From positions 2,480,001 through 2,544,000 of the forward strand of contig NZ_CP055930.1 of NCBI RefSeq assembly GCF_013927005.1: a DNA stretch of 64,000 nucleotides, read 5' to 3'. The DNA is from Enterobacter sp. RHBSTW-00175. GTDB lineage: Bacteria; Pseudomonadota; Gammaproteobacteria; Enterobacterales; Enterobacteriaceae. Shown in pieces: positions 39,341 through 46,810 of this stretch (the stretch's first letter is position 1; the number at the start of each line of letters is the position of its first letter). The position numbers and the translations under genes are program-made. Under the pieces are notes generated by a model. That model worked only from the letters and a program-made list of their open reading frames with translations. It made no database searches and was not told the DNA's origin.

Positions 39341-39585
39341 AATACAGAATGGTTGCGCCGGGCCTGCGGGCTCCCCATGGTACGCCGCCGCAATGCTGTC
39401 AAAAGGCGTTACGTCAGGTTCGCCGTTTCCGGCAGGGGGCGCGTAATTACACCCGGCTCGATGAGAAAGGCTGCGGTTACTACAAAATCGATCTCGGCCC
39501 GTTCTGGCGTCTGCTGAGTCGCAACGAAGGCCGGACATGGCTTCTTCTCAGCCACGAACGCTATAACAGCGCCATACGGAAATAG
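39337..39585 (+). CDS. small ParE-like/hypothetical ICE protein
   Basis: 82 residues, basic. C-terminal half LDEKGCGYYKIDLGPFWRLLSRNEGRTWLLLSHERYNSAI resembles the beta-sheet core of ParE/RelE proteins, but there is no adjacent antitoxin-type gene. Coupled to the DUF2857 gene by an ATGA overlap. A toxin activity is not demonstrated by the sequence. Confidence 0.68.
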   Translation: MKYRMVAPGLRAPHGTPPQCCQKALRQVRRFRQGARNYTRLDEKGCGYYKIDLGPFWRLLSRNEGRTWLLLSHERYNSAIRK

Positions 39586-39606
39586 CAGCATGACAGCCTG
39601 TTTACC

Positions 39607-39628
39607 CTGCACCCGTACGCGGGTGCAG
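39607..39628 (+). terminator. perfect stem-loop between the maintenance operon and the replication gene
   Basis: CTGCACCCG-TACG-CGGGTGCAG, 9 bp perfect stem with a 4-base loop, without a T-run. A second weaker stem (CGGCC ... GGCCG, 39654-39671) ends just before the replication gene's ribosome binding site. These may attenuate or shield the replication gene. Confidence 0.55.
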
Positions 39629-39684
39629 TACTAAGCATACTGACAGTTCAGAACGGCCGTGATGGCGGCCGAAAAGGAAAAATA

Positions 39685-40923
39685 ATGAGTCTGCCTGCAG
39701 AAAGCCTGATTGCTTATACGCTGGATAAAATGAATGCCCGCCTTGCGGCCAGTCCCCGGCGGGATGATGGCAGGATACGTAACGGCCTGCTGTTTACTGG
39801 AAATGTGCATGATTCCATTCCCCGCCGGCTGTTGCTCGACACGCGGTTGTCACCACTGGACAAGATGGGCTGGATGATGATCCGGCTGTATGCACAAAAT
39901 AATGAGGGGGCGGTTTTCCCCAGCTATGACGAACTGCAGCTGCAGCTTGCCTCACCCGGAAAGGGGAAAGCCTCAAGGGAAACGGTAAGCCGCGTCCTGC
40001 TTATGCTGCGAATAACCGGCTGGCTCAGCCTCTGTAAACGCGTGCGGGATGATAAAGGGCGGGTGCGGGGGAATATCTATGCTCAGCACGATGAGCCCCT
40101 GACGTTCAGCGATGCGGAAATGCTCGACCCCCGCTTCCTTGATACGGTGGCGGATGCCTGCCTGAGTAAAAACCGGACTATCAGCCAGACCGCCCGCGAA
40201 GTGCTCGACGATATAAAAAACGACCCCACCATGCGCCATTATCGCAGCCATCTTGCGCTGATCGAATCGCGTCTGGACCGCCCACAGACGCCCAGCCAGA
40301 TGGCGAAACATCATCACCGAATACCCTGTCCCGCACCGGGTTCGGAAACCGAACTCAGTCATAAACGGCCAGGAATCGCCGCTAAAAAACAGGGTTCGGA
40401 TACCGAACTCAGTCCAGAAAGGCATAACAACTCACTAAGTTCGGAATCCGTACTGCCAGTAAAAACAGTCAGTTATGGCCGGGTTCGGAAACCGAACCAT
40501 TACGTACGTAGTATCACACACAGTGTGAATAAAAATACGTACGTACCGGGTAAACCTGTGCTTCCCGACAGTCTGCATGAACTTGTTCCGGCAGAAGATA
40601 TTGCCATGCTGACCGCACAGCTGCAGGCGTTGCCTGAGGAGCAGGCACAACTTGTGCTGCTCAGCCTGCAAAAGGTGATGGCACGCCAGCAGCTCAGCAA
40701 CCCGGTAGGCTGGTTGCTGGCCGTGATGAAGAAAGCGCGTGAGGGCAGGTTATACGCGCCCCGTCAGGGTGGCGATATATCTGACAGTGTCGGGCAAAAA
40801 ACAGTTCAGCGTCCCGAACAGCAACAATGGAAACCCGAACCACGCGCCTCTGCCCGCCCGGTATCGGAGGAAAATATCAGGGATCTGGTGAAGAAAATTC
40901 GGGAAAAAATCATAAATTCATGA
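39685..40923 (+). CDS. STY4528-family pathogenicity-island replication protein
   Basis: 412 residues, behind AAAGGAAAAATA. N-terminal winged-helix-like region (about 45-135: RRLLLDTRLSPLDKMGWMMIRLYAQNNEGAVFPSYDELQ...ASRETVSRVLLMLRITGWL), a poorly structured middle (about 215-290), and a conserved helical C-terminus (ELVPAEDIAMLTAQLQALPEEQAQLVLLSLQKVMARQQLSNPVGWLLAVMKKAREG) that also appears in plasmid and phage initiator-like proteins. Likely initiator of ICE replication. The middle segment encodes dyad repeats that look like its binding sites. Confidence 0.88.
   Translation: MSLPAESLIAYTLDKMNARLAASPRRDDGRIRNGLLFTGNVHDSIPRRLLLDTRLSPLDKMGWMMIRLYAQNNEGAVFPSYDELQLQLASPGKGKASRETVSRVLLMLRITGWLSLCKRVRDDKGRVRGNIYAQHDEPLTFSDAEMLDPRFLDTVADACLSKNRTISQTAREVLDDIKNDPTMRHYRSHLALIESRLDRPQTPSQMAKHHHRIPCPAPGSETELSHKRPGIAAKKQGSDTELSPERHNNSLSSESVLPVKTVSYGRVRKPNHYVRSITHSVNKNTYVPGKPVLPDSLHELVPAEDIAMLTAQLQALPEEQAQLVLLSLQKVMARQQLSNPVGWLLAVMKKAREGRLYAPRQGGDISDSVGQKTVQRPEQQQWKPEPRASARPVSEENIRDLVKKIREKIINS
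40340..40545. repeat. candidate origin: dyad repeats inside the replication gene
   Basis: Four dyads: GTTCGG-AAA-CCGAAC (40340-40354), GTTCGG-ATA-CCGAAC (40394-40408), GTTCGG-AAT-CCGTAC (40439-40453), GTTCGG-AAA-CCGAAC (40483-40497); starts are 54, 45 and 44 bp apart. They are followed by TACGTACGTA (40501-40510), TCACAC-ACA-GTGTGA (40514-40528) and TACGTACGTA (40536-40545), a nearly symmetric block. The fourth dyad is in a different reading frame from the other three, so the conservation is of DNA rather than protein. Layout recalls iterons of lambda-type origins lying within the initiator gene. Confidence 0.72.
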
Positions 40924-40986
40924 GATTGCAGATTTTTACAGGCAGCGGCGCATGAAGTCTTGCACTTTTGTCAGCAAAAATGCTGG

Positions 40987-41061
40987 CTAAAAAGTGAGCG
41001 CTGTTGCCAGTGGCAACACTGACTAAAAAGTAAGCACTGTTGCCAGTGGCAACAGTGCTTA
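40987..41061. repeat. 36 bp-period direct repeats containing large palindromes
   Basis: Two 32 bp copies (40987-41018 and 41023-41054, 2 mismatches) each holding the palindrome TGTTGCCA-G-TGGCAACA. In the second copy symmetry extends to 14 bp arms (41033-41061). No T-run follows. Lies in the 291 bp gap between the replication gene and the TIGR03761 gene; could be operator, partition site (parS for ParB) or part of the origin. Confidence 0.75.
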
Positions 41062-41214
41062 AAAGCCAGGCAATATTTCTTCGCCATAAAAGAGATGAAG
41101 GTCCTGCAAATTTGTAATGGTGACGATCTGATTTTAAGTTGTTCATATACCCCTCTCGCCCGGACTATCTCAAGCGTGTCAAAACTCATTACCCACTAAA
41201 GAGAGGCGTTAGAC

Positions 41215-41940
41215 ATGTCTGATGGTAAAACAAAGGGCGGAACGACCGCTTCACGAGCGGGGGCCCTACAGTCCTCTGTTAATATCCTGCTCCATACACA
41301 TTATGCAATCCGGCTTTGGGAGGGCAGGAAACGTGATGCTCCGGACGATACAGGGGTGAAAAAAAAGAGGCCTGAAATAATCAGCATGCCGCAAGCCATT
41401 GCGCGAGCTGGTAATGCTTCCCGAGACTCAGCGGCAGATAATCCCTATGCCGATATGGCTCTGGTACGGCTCGAAGAAGCCCTGCAACGAGCAACACTTA
41501 AAATTAATGAAAACTTCAGTTCACTGGATGCCATATTGTCAGCCGTACCCAAAGGGGTAACGCTCTCGGAAGTTGAATCAGCCGATCCGTTAAATGTCAG
41601 CGTTTTCAGCCGTTCACCGTTAGGATACCGGTGCGTATGGCTTCTGGTTGGATATGATCAGTTAGCAATGAAAGCTTTCCAGGCTTTTCATTACGGGCTG
41701 ATTTCGCGTTCGCAACGTGACACTATCCTGGACAATGGTGGCCATGCTGTTCGTCAGGTCTATGGCGTGATTCAGCCTTACCGAACACTTGCAGTGACTC
41801 GCCGTGATATTGCAGAAAAAACCACGCAAGGGCTTGTTGCCATTGAGCGAAATGGCGAACCTGATCCGGATGTGTTAAGCGGTAAAAAACGCTCTTCGTT
41901 CTCACCTCCGCTTAAAAACAACATAGCAGAGGAGGAATAA
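41215..41940 (+). CDS. TIGR03761 (PFL_4669) ICE protein
   Basis: 241 residues, first ATG after GAGAGGCG. Conserved core YADMALVRLEEALQRATLKINENFSSLDAILSAVPKGVTLS and SPLGYRCVWLLVGYDQLAMKAFQAFHYGLISRSQRDTIL is that of the PFL_4669 family found in the replication/maintenance block of these ICEs. Biochemical role unknown. Followed after 1 bp by the lipoprotein gene. Confidence 0.88.
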   Translation: MSDGKTKGGTTASRAGALQSSVNILLHTHYAIRLWEGRKRDAPDDTGVKKKRPEIISMPQAIARAGNASRDSAADNPYADMALVRLEEALQRATLKINENFSSLDAILSAVPKGVTLSEVESADPLNVSVFSRSPLGYRCVWLLVGYDQLAMKAFQAFHYGLISRSQRDTILDNGGHAVRQVYGVIQPYRTLAVTRRDIAEKTTQGLVAIERNGEPDPDVLSGKKRSSFSPPLKNNIAEEE

Positions 41941-41941
41941 T

Positions 41942-42496
41942 ATGATTCGTCCTGTGTTCCTCCTCACCTCCTTCTTTTTACTGAGCGGATGCGCAACAAC
42001 GGACTGGGCTGCGATTAATAAACAGGTCAGTGACACAGCCGCAAACCTGACAAAAACGTTGGGCGGCAACAGCAGCGGAGAAAGTGGCGGGATGCCGCTG
42101 ATGAGCCCGGCAGGGCAACAGGCCATGCAGTCCGTCGATAAAACGTTCTCCGTGCCGGTCGATGTGGATACGGCAGCGGCCCGCTTAAAGCGGCACTATA
42201 AATTCATTTCCACGCAGGAGCTTGAGTCCATGCGCCAGGCAGCAAATGACGGGGACTGGAAAGCGGCGGCTGAAGATGATGCGCATCCCGTCTGGGACGC
42301 CATGCCGGGCAGCTACTACAAAATGGGCTCCGACTGGAACGGACGTGATCACCTGGATATCGAAATCGAAAAAAACGGGTCCGGCAGCAGGCTCTATGTT
42401 GTCTATCGCTCATCATCATCACAGCGCCTGGCCCGGTCCGGCGTCACGAAACTGATGAATGATGTCCGCGCTGTTGCGGCGGGTGAAAAAAGCTGA
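41942..42496 (+). CDS. ICE lipoprotein of unknown function
   Basis: 184 residues with a type II signal peptide; lipobox LLSGC (Cys17). Residues 70-184 form a conserved globular part (FSVPVDVDTAAARLKRHYKFIS...GSDWNGRDHLDIEIEKNGSGSRLYVVYRSS). Located between the TIGR03761 gene and topB, an odd place for an envelope protein. Confidence 0.82.
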   Translation: MIRPVFLLTSFFLLSGCATTDWAAINKQVSDTAANLTKTLGGNSSGESGGMPLMSPAGQQAMQSVDKTFSVPVDVDTAAARLKRHYKFISTQELESMRQAANDGDWKAAAEDDAHPVWDAMPGSYYKMGSDWNGRDHLDIEIEKNGSGSRLYVVYRSSSSQRLARSGVTKLMNDVRAVAAGEKS

Positions 42497-42511
42497 TGCG
42501 GGAGGCAACAC

Positions 42512-44521
42512 ATGCAACTCTTTCTGTGTGAAAAACCCTCCCAGGCAAAGGATATTGCCCGCGTGCTGGGCATCAGCAAGCGTGAGCAGGGATTTATCAG
42601 CGGCGGTAACATCGTTGTGACCTGGGCGGTCGGCCATTTACTCGAAACTGCCAGCCCTGAAGCCTATGGCGAGCAGTATGGCAGGCCGTGGCGTGCCGAT
42701 GTTCTGCCTGTGCTGCCTGAGGCCTGGAAAATGGTCGTCAAGGAGCAGACAAAATCGCAGTTCACTGTTATCAGTAAGCTGCTCAAAAAGGCCTCTGAGG
42801 TGGTCATCGCCACCGATGCCGACCGCGAGGGCGAGGTGATCGCGCGTGAGCTGCTGGAATACTGCCGCTACAGTGGCGCGGTACGCCGGCTCTGGTTGTC
42901 AGCCCTGGATGAGGCCAGTGTGAAGGAAGCACTGGGCAATATTCTTCCCGGAGAAAAAACAGCCCTGCTGTACGATGCCGGCAAGGGCCGGAGCCAGGCT
43001 GACTGGCTCATCGGTATGAACCTGACCCGCCTTTATACTCTCAAGGCCCGTGACTCAGGGGTGTCAGAAGTGCTGTCCGTCGGGCGGGTACAGACGCCGA
43101 CGCTTGCCATGGTGGTTAACCGGGATAATGAAATTACGTCCTTCGTGCCAAAGCCCTGGTGGCAGGTACATGCGCTTATTGAAAAAGAGGGCGTCCGGTT
43201 CCGGGCTGGCTGGGTGCCCGTTGAGCAGTACTGTGATGAGGAAAAGCGTTGCATCAATCCTCAGGCTGCCCGGGCGGTGGGACAGCTGTGTCAGCAGCAG
43301 GGCAGGGCTGCGGTACTGGAGGTGACACAGAAGCGGGAGAAAACGGCGGCACCCCTCTGTTTTGACCTGGGCACCCTTCAGCAGGTCTGTTCCCGAAAAT
43401 TCGGCATGGGCGCAAATGATGTGCTCGCCATTGCTCAGTCACTTTACGAAACCCACAAAGCGACCACCTACCCCCGTACAGACTGCGGTTTTCTGCCAAC
43501 TTCCATGCAGCAGGAAATATCCGACGTGCTGGCGGCAGTGGCGAAATCCGATCCGGCTGTGGCCCCGGTACTGAATCAGCTGGACAGGCAGTTTGTCTCG
43601 CGTGTCTGGAATGACAAAAAAATCACCGCGCACCATGCCATCATTCCCACCCGACAGGCATTTGATTTGTCACGCCTCAGCGCCGATGAGCTGAAGGTCT
43701 ACCAGCTGATTCGCCAGCATTATTTCGCCCAGTTCCTTCCGCTGCAGGAATCTGACGTGACGGAGGCCTCTTTCAATATCGGTGGACAGCTGTTCCGTAC
43801 ACGCGGGAAAGTCGGTGTGGTGACGGGCTGGAAGTCATTGTTCCTGGCTGAAAAAGATGACGATGAAGAGGACGTCGACGGTGACAGTATGGCGCTGCCG
43901 GCGCTGGCAAAAGGGGATATTTGCGCTGTCACCGGTTCTGAGGTTAAGGATATGAAAACCAGTCCGCCCAAACCGTTCACGGAGGGGACGCTGATTGCTG
44001 CCATGAAGAACGCGGCCAGTTTCGTCAGTGACCCGAAGCTGAAGAAAGTGCTGCGTGATAACGCCGGTCTGGGCACAGAGGCGACGCGTGCGGCCGTGCT
44101 TGAAACCCTCTTCAAACGACACTATCTGGAGAAAAAAGGGAAGCACATCCACTCAACGCAGATGGCCCGGGAGCTGATTGCGGCCCTGCCGGAAACGCTG
44201 ACGAGCCCGGGCATGACCGCATTATGGGAGCAGGCACTGGATGATATTTCGCAGGGGAAAATGTCGCTTGCGGTCTTTATGCAAAAGCAGCTGCAGTGGA
44301 CCCGTCACCTTGTCGAAAAAGGCCGCCAGGACAGTGTGAAAATTACTGCTCCCGTCACGCCTCCCTGCCCGTTATGCAAAGGACCCCCGCGTAAACGTAA
44401 AGGTAAAAATGGTGATTTTGGGGGGTGCATACGCTATCCGGACTGTGAGGGAATTATCAGTACAGGTAAGAAGAAAGCAGCGAAGCGTAAAAAAACATCG
44501 GTTAAGGCTAAAACAGAATAA
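42512..44521 (+). CDS. topB: DNA topoisomerase III
   Basis: 669 residues, type IA. Toprim motif IATDADREGEVIAREL, active-site tyrosine in TTYPRTDC, central gate domain with GMNLTRLYT and SVGRVQTPTLAMVV, and one C-terminal zinc ribbon (CPLC ... CIRYPDC). Decatenates replicating or transferred element DNA. Typical member of the SPI-7-class core. A run of non-coding DNA follows. Confidence 0.95.
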   Translation: MQLFLCEKPSQAKDIARVLGISKREQGFISGGNIVVTWAVGHLLETASPEAYGEQYGRPWRADVLPVLPEAWKMVVKEQTKSQFTVISKLLKKASEVVIATDADREGEVIARELLEYCRYSGAVRRLWLSALDEASVKEALGNILPGEKTALLYDAGKGRSQADWLIGMNLTRLYTLKARDSGVSEVLSVGRVQTPTLAMVVNRDNEITSFVPKPWWQVHALIEKEGVRFRAGWVPVEQYCDEEKRCINPQAARAVGQLCQQQGRAAVLEVTQKREKTAAPLCFDLGTLQQVCSRKFGMGANDVLAIAQSLYETHKATTYPRTDCGFLPTSMQQEISDVLAAVAKSDPAVAPVLNQLDRQFVSRVWNDKKITAHHAIIPTRQAFDLSRLSADELKVYQLIRQHYFAQFLPLQESDVTEASFNIGGQLFRTRGKVGVVTGWKSLFLAEKDDDEEDVDGDSMALPALAKGDICAVTGSEVKDMKTSPPKPFTEGTLIAAMKNAASFVSDPKLKKVLRDNAGLGTEATRAAVLETLFKRHYLEKKGKHIHSTQMARELIAALPETLTSPGMTALWEQALDDISQGKMSLAVFMQKQLQWTRHLVEKGRQDSVKITAPVTPPCPLCKGPPRKRKGKNGDFGGCIRYPDCEGIISTGKKKAAKRKKTSVKAKTE

Positions 44522-44577
44522 TCCGCGCAGTATTGAACTATTTCACTGTACAACCCCGGGCCGGGTTCTGCTATTGT

Positions 44578-44803
44578 TGCCAGGCTTTGATGCATAGGTG
44601 CCCCGCTGGCCACGGTGCTGTAAGGTAAACTTTAACGGGATTTACCCCCAGCAGGCCTGGCAGGAAGTTATTGCACACTAACTGACCTGTAAGACGCATG
44701 CACTCCGTGAAAACCGCGTCGGGATTATTCCCCGGAGACAGATGAGACGACCGCAGGTTAAGGCACTGACCCCAGGGCACCGGAAACGGTGCCCTTTTAT
44801 TTT
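44578..44803 (+). ncRNA. candidate structured RNA after topB, ending in an intrinsic terminator
   Basis: No reading frame of note. An outer stem TGCCAGGC (44578-44585) / GCCTGGCA (44655-44662) encloses a hairpin GGTAAA (44624-44629) / TTTACC (44641-44646), and the segment ends at a strong terminator (44775-44803). It may be a topB 3' UTR or a separate small RNA. No known family recognised. Confidence 0.45.
44775..44803 (+). terminator. intrinsic terminator of the topB transcription unit
   Basis: GGGCACCG-GAAA-CGGTGCCC followed by TTTTATTTTT: 8 bp GC-rich stem with a GNRA loop. Confidence 0.92.
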
Positions 44804-44830
44804 TACGGATCACGTTTTCCATTTTGACCG

Positions 44831-44876
44831 TTGACATTCAGGGAGGACGGTTTAATTATAAAAGTGCTAAACCGTC
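44831..44876 (+). promoter_or_regulatory. promoter overlapped by a palindromic operator
   Basis: TTGACA at 44831-44836 is a perfect -35 box; an AT-rich -10 candidate lies within 44853-44862. The inverted repeat GACGGTTTA (44846-44854) / TAAACCGTC (44868-44876) straddles the -10 region, so a dimeric repressor could block it. Drives the STY4534-type gene and probably ssb. Confidence 0.65.
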
Positions 44877-44901
44877 GTTCATACGACCACCAATGATTCA
44901 G

Positions 44902-45107
44902 TAGCCTGTGAGAATCGCCTTCGGGTGGCTACAGCGAAAGCTCCTGTAACCTGAAAGGGAGCAAACTTTGGTACATCTGCGCACCTTTGAAAGCAGATAT
45001 CGCCTGTACAAGCGCATTACGACGCGGCGATGAAGGTTCCTTCAACATACCAGACTCTCAGGATTCAACCGATCCTGACCCCCGACGGGAAACCACTCCC
45101 GTCAGGG
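44902..45107 (+). promoter_or_regulatory. leader with a chain of hairpins upstream of the STY4534-type gene
   Basis: Consecutive stems: TAGCC ... GGCTA enclosing GCC-TTCG-GGT (44902-44931); AGC-GAAA-GCT (44933-44942), mutually exclusive with GCTCC/GGAGC (44940-44962); ATCTGC/GCAGAT (44975-44998); ATCGCC/GGCGAT (44999-45031); GAAGG/CCTTC (45032-45043); TCAGGAT/ATCCTGA (45058-45078); GACGGGA/TCCCGTC (45084-45103) with flanking CCC/GGG (45081-45107). No open frame of note. Could act as RNA leader or as folded single-stranded DNA. Confidence 0.6.
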
Positions 45108-45156
45108 CAGATGGTTTCTCCGTCGTACCTATTTTTACCTCCATGGAGAAAACATC

Positions 45157-45627
45157 ATGTCTGCAAACAATACTTCTGCATCTGCAAAATCTGAGTACTT
45201 CAACCTGACTATTAAAGGCATCGGGTATCTCAGCAACATCCGCCAGGTTAACCATCAGAATGGCTCGTTCCTCAGCTGCGTAATCAATGCACTGAGCGGT
45301 CCGACTGACAATCCGGCCTACGTCCGTTTTGACATTTCTGTCGCAGGTAAAGAGGCTACCAGCCTTATCGCCCGCTGCCAGAAAGCCGTCGATGAAGACA
45401 AAAAAGTCCTGCTGGGCTTTAACCTGAGTAATCCGTCCACGGACATATTTACGCTGAACAAGGGCGAGCATGCCGGCGAACAGCGTGTCAGTCTGAAAGC
45501 CCGCCTGATAAAGGTGGACTGGATCAAAATAGGCCAGGACATGGTCTACAAGACTGAAAAATCTGACTCCGTGCCGCCGCAGAATGGCTCTGCCGCACAA
45601 CAAAACTACGCAGAAAACTCATTCTGA
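45157..45627 (+). CDS. STY4534-family ICE replication protein (DUF3577)
   Basis: 156 residues, ATG after ATGGAGAA. Core EYFNLTIKGIGYLSNIRQVNHQNGSFLSCVINALSG...YVRFDISVAGKEATSLI looks like an OB-fold, and the tail is Gln/Asn rich. Family known from SPI-7 and PAPI-type islands, next to ssb, suggesting a single-stranded-DNA role. Followed by an intrinsic terminator before ssb. Confidence 0.88.
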   Translation: MSANNTSASAKSEYFNLTIKGIGYLSNIRQVNHQNGSFLSCVINALSGPTDNPAYVRFDISVAGKEATSLIARCQKAVDEDKKVLLGFNLSNPSTDIFTLNKGEHAGEQRVSLKARLIKVDWIKIGQDMVYKTEKSDSVPPQNGSAAQQNYAENSF

Positions 45628-45639
45628 TGCGCACCTGAC

Positions 45640-45665
45640 ACACCCCGTTCGCGGGGTGTTTCTTT
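45640..45665 (+). terminator. terminator between the STY4534-type gene and ssb
   Basis: ACACCCCG-TTCG-CGGGGTGT followed by TTTCTTTATT. An 8 bp stem with a UUCG loop. Either ends the unit or reduces read-through into ssb, which has its ribosome binding site only 20 bp later and no obvious own promoter. Confidence 0.88.
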
Positions 45666-45687
45666 ATTCTTTACAGGAGAAATGATT

Positions 45688-46224
45688 ATGTCCTCACGCG
45701 GCGTTAACAAGGTGATTCTTGTCGGTAATCTCGGCCAGGATCCTGAAGTGCGTTATATTCCCAATGGCAGTGCAGTTGCCACCCTTTCTCTGGCCACGTC
45801 TGAGAGCTGGCGTGATAAGCAGTCCGGTGAACAGAAAGAAGTGACCGAATGGCACCGGGTGGTTATTTTCGGCAAGCTGGCAGAAATTGCGGGTGAATAT
45901 CTGCGCAAAGGCTCCCAGGTTTACATCGAGGGCCAGCTGCGCACACGCAAATGGACCGATCAGTCTGGCCAGGAGAAATACATCACAGAGGTGGTGGTAA
46001 ACATTGGTGGCACCATGCAGATGCTTGGCGGTCGCCAGTCCGGCAGCGGTCAGAATACGTCTTCCCGGAATGACTGGGGCCAGCCTCAGCAACCTTCCGG
46101 ACCGACTCACAGTGGCCAGGCTTCCGGCAGCAGTGCCGGTGCGCCACCGATGGACTTCGATGACGATATACCGTTCATTGGATTCGGGTATGGAGTACCA
46201 AAATCGGCAATCCATGCACTCTGA
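45688..46224 (+). CDS. ssb: single-stranded DNA-binding protein with extended C-terminus
   Basis: 178 residues from ATG 45688 ([23 protein letters not shown]); an ATG 6 bases earlier overlaps the AGGAG site and is rejected. OB-fold domain to about 112, Gly/Gln/Ser linker, then MDFDDDIPF, the acidic tip that binds partner proteins in chromosomal SSB, here followed by 15 more residues ([15 protein letters not shown]). Extended tips of this kind occur in some phage and ICE SSBs and would alter partner choice. Confidence 0.93.
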   Translation: MSSRGVNKVILVGNLGQDPEVRYIPNGSAVATLSLATSESWRDKQSGEQKEVTEWHRVVIFGKLAEIAGEYLRKGSQVYIEGQLRTRKWTDQSGQEKYITEVVVNIGGTMQMLGGRQSGSGQNTSSRNDWGQPQQPSGPTHSGQASGSSAGAPPMDFDDDIPFIGFGYGVPKSAIHAL

Positions 46225-46288
46225 ACAGCCTTTATGGCAGTTGCTCTGAACTTACACATAATCCGGTCAGCATTTAAGGATAACTGAC

Positions 46289-46531
46289 ATGCCTGTTATA
46301 CTGAGGATCAACGGTTTCCGGTTCTTTTTTTATTCTAATGAAGGTAACCCGCTCGAACCTGCACACATTCACGTAATGAAAGCAGGTAGTGAAGCCAAAT
46401 TCTGGTTAACGCCATCAGTGGCTCTGGCCAGTAACGATGGGTTTAATTCACGGGTATTAAAAGAACTGACGGGGATCGTTGAAGATAACCAAGCATTGTT
46501 TCTGGAGGCCTGGAATGACTATTTCAGCTAA
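46289..46531 (+). CDS. DUF4160 protein
   Basis: 80 residues (MPVILRINGFRFFFYSNEGNPLEPAHIHVMKAGSEAKFWL...). DUF4160 proteins are small, often paired with DUF2442 in toxin-antitoxin-like modules. The following gene is DUF2442 and overlaps by 17 bp. Confidence 0.85.
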   Translation: MPVILRINGFRFFFYSNEGNPLEPAHIHVMKAGSEAKFWLTPSVALASNDGFNSRVLKELTGIVEDNQALFLEAWNDYFS

Positions 46532-46763
46532 ACGGGTCAGCTTCGATGAGGCCACGATGTGGGTTGAACTCAACGACGCCCGTACCATCGGTGTGCCGCT
46601 GGCATGGTTTCCACGCCTGTTGCATGCTTCAACTGAACAGCTTAACAGCTATGAACTGAGTCCCCGTGGTATCCACTGGGACGCGCTGGACGAAGACATT
46701 TCTATTGCGGGGTTGCTTGAAGGCCGCGGCGATGTGACCCATCGTCCCCATAAAGTAGCCTGA
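46515..46763 (+). CDS. DUF2442 protein, partner of DUF4160
   Basis: 82 residues from ATG 46515 (MTISAKRVSFDEATMWVELNDARTIGVPLAWFPRLLHAS), which contains the characteristic VPLAWFPRL motif; a frame from 46479 adds residues that overlap the partner and is not needed. Likely the neutralising half of a TA-like pair (inference from pairing only). Confidence 0.85.
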   Translation: MTISAKRVSFDEATMWVELNDARTIGVPLAWFPRLLHASTEQLNSYELSPRGIHWDALDEDISIAGLLEGRGDVTHRPHKVA

Positions 46764-46782
46764 CAGCGCGCTATTAGTGAAA

Positions 46783-46810
46783 AACGCTGGCTTTTGCCGG
46801 CGTTTTTTTT
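46783..46810 (+). terminator. terminator after the DUF4160/DUF2442 pair
   Basis: AACGCTGGC-TTTT-GCCGGCGTT followed by a run of T. A strong intrinsic terminator separating the replication block from the conjugation operon. Confidence 0.93.

Noticed and set aside
41002-41061. Tandem palindromes as a CRISPR array
   Set aside because: Only two repeats with a 4 bp gap, no spacers and no cas genes in the window.
45640-45687. Riboswitch-like leader of ssb
   Set aside because: Only a simple terminator hairpin is visible in this short gap; nothing suggests ligand sensing.
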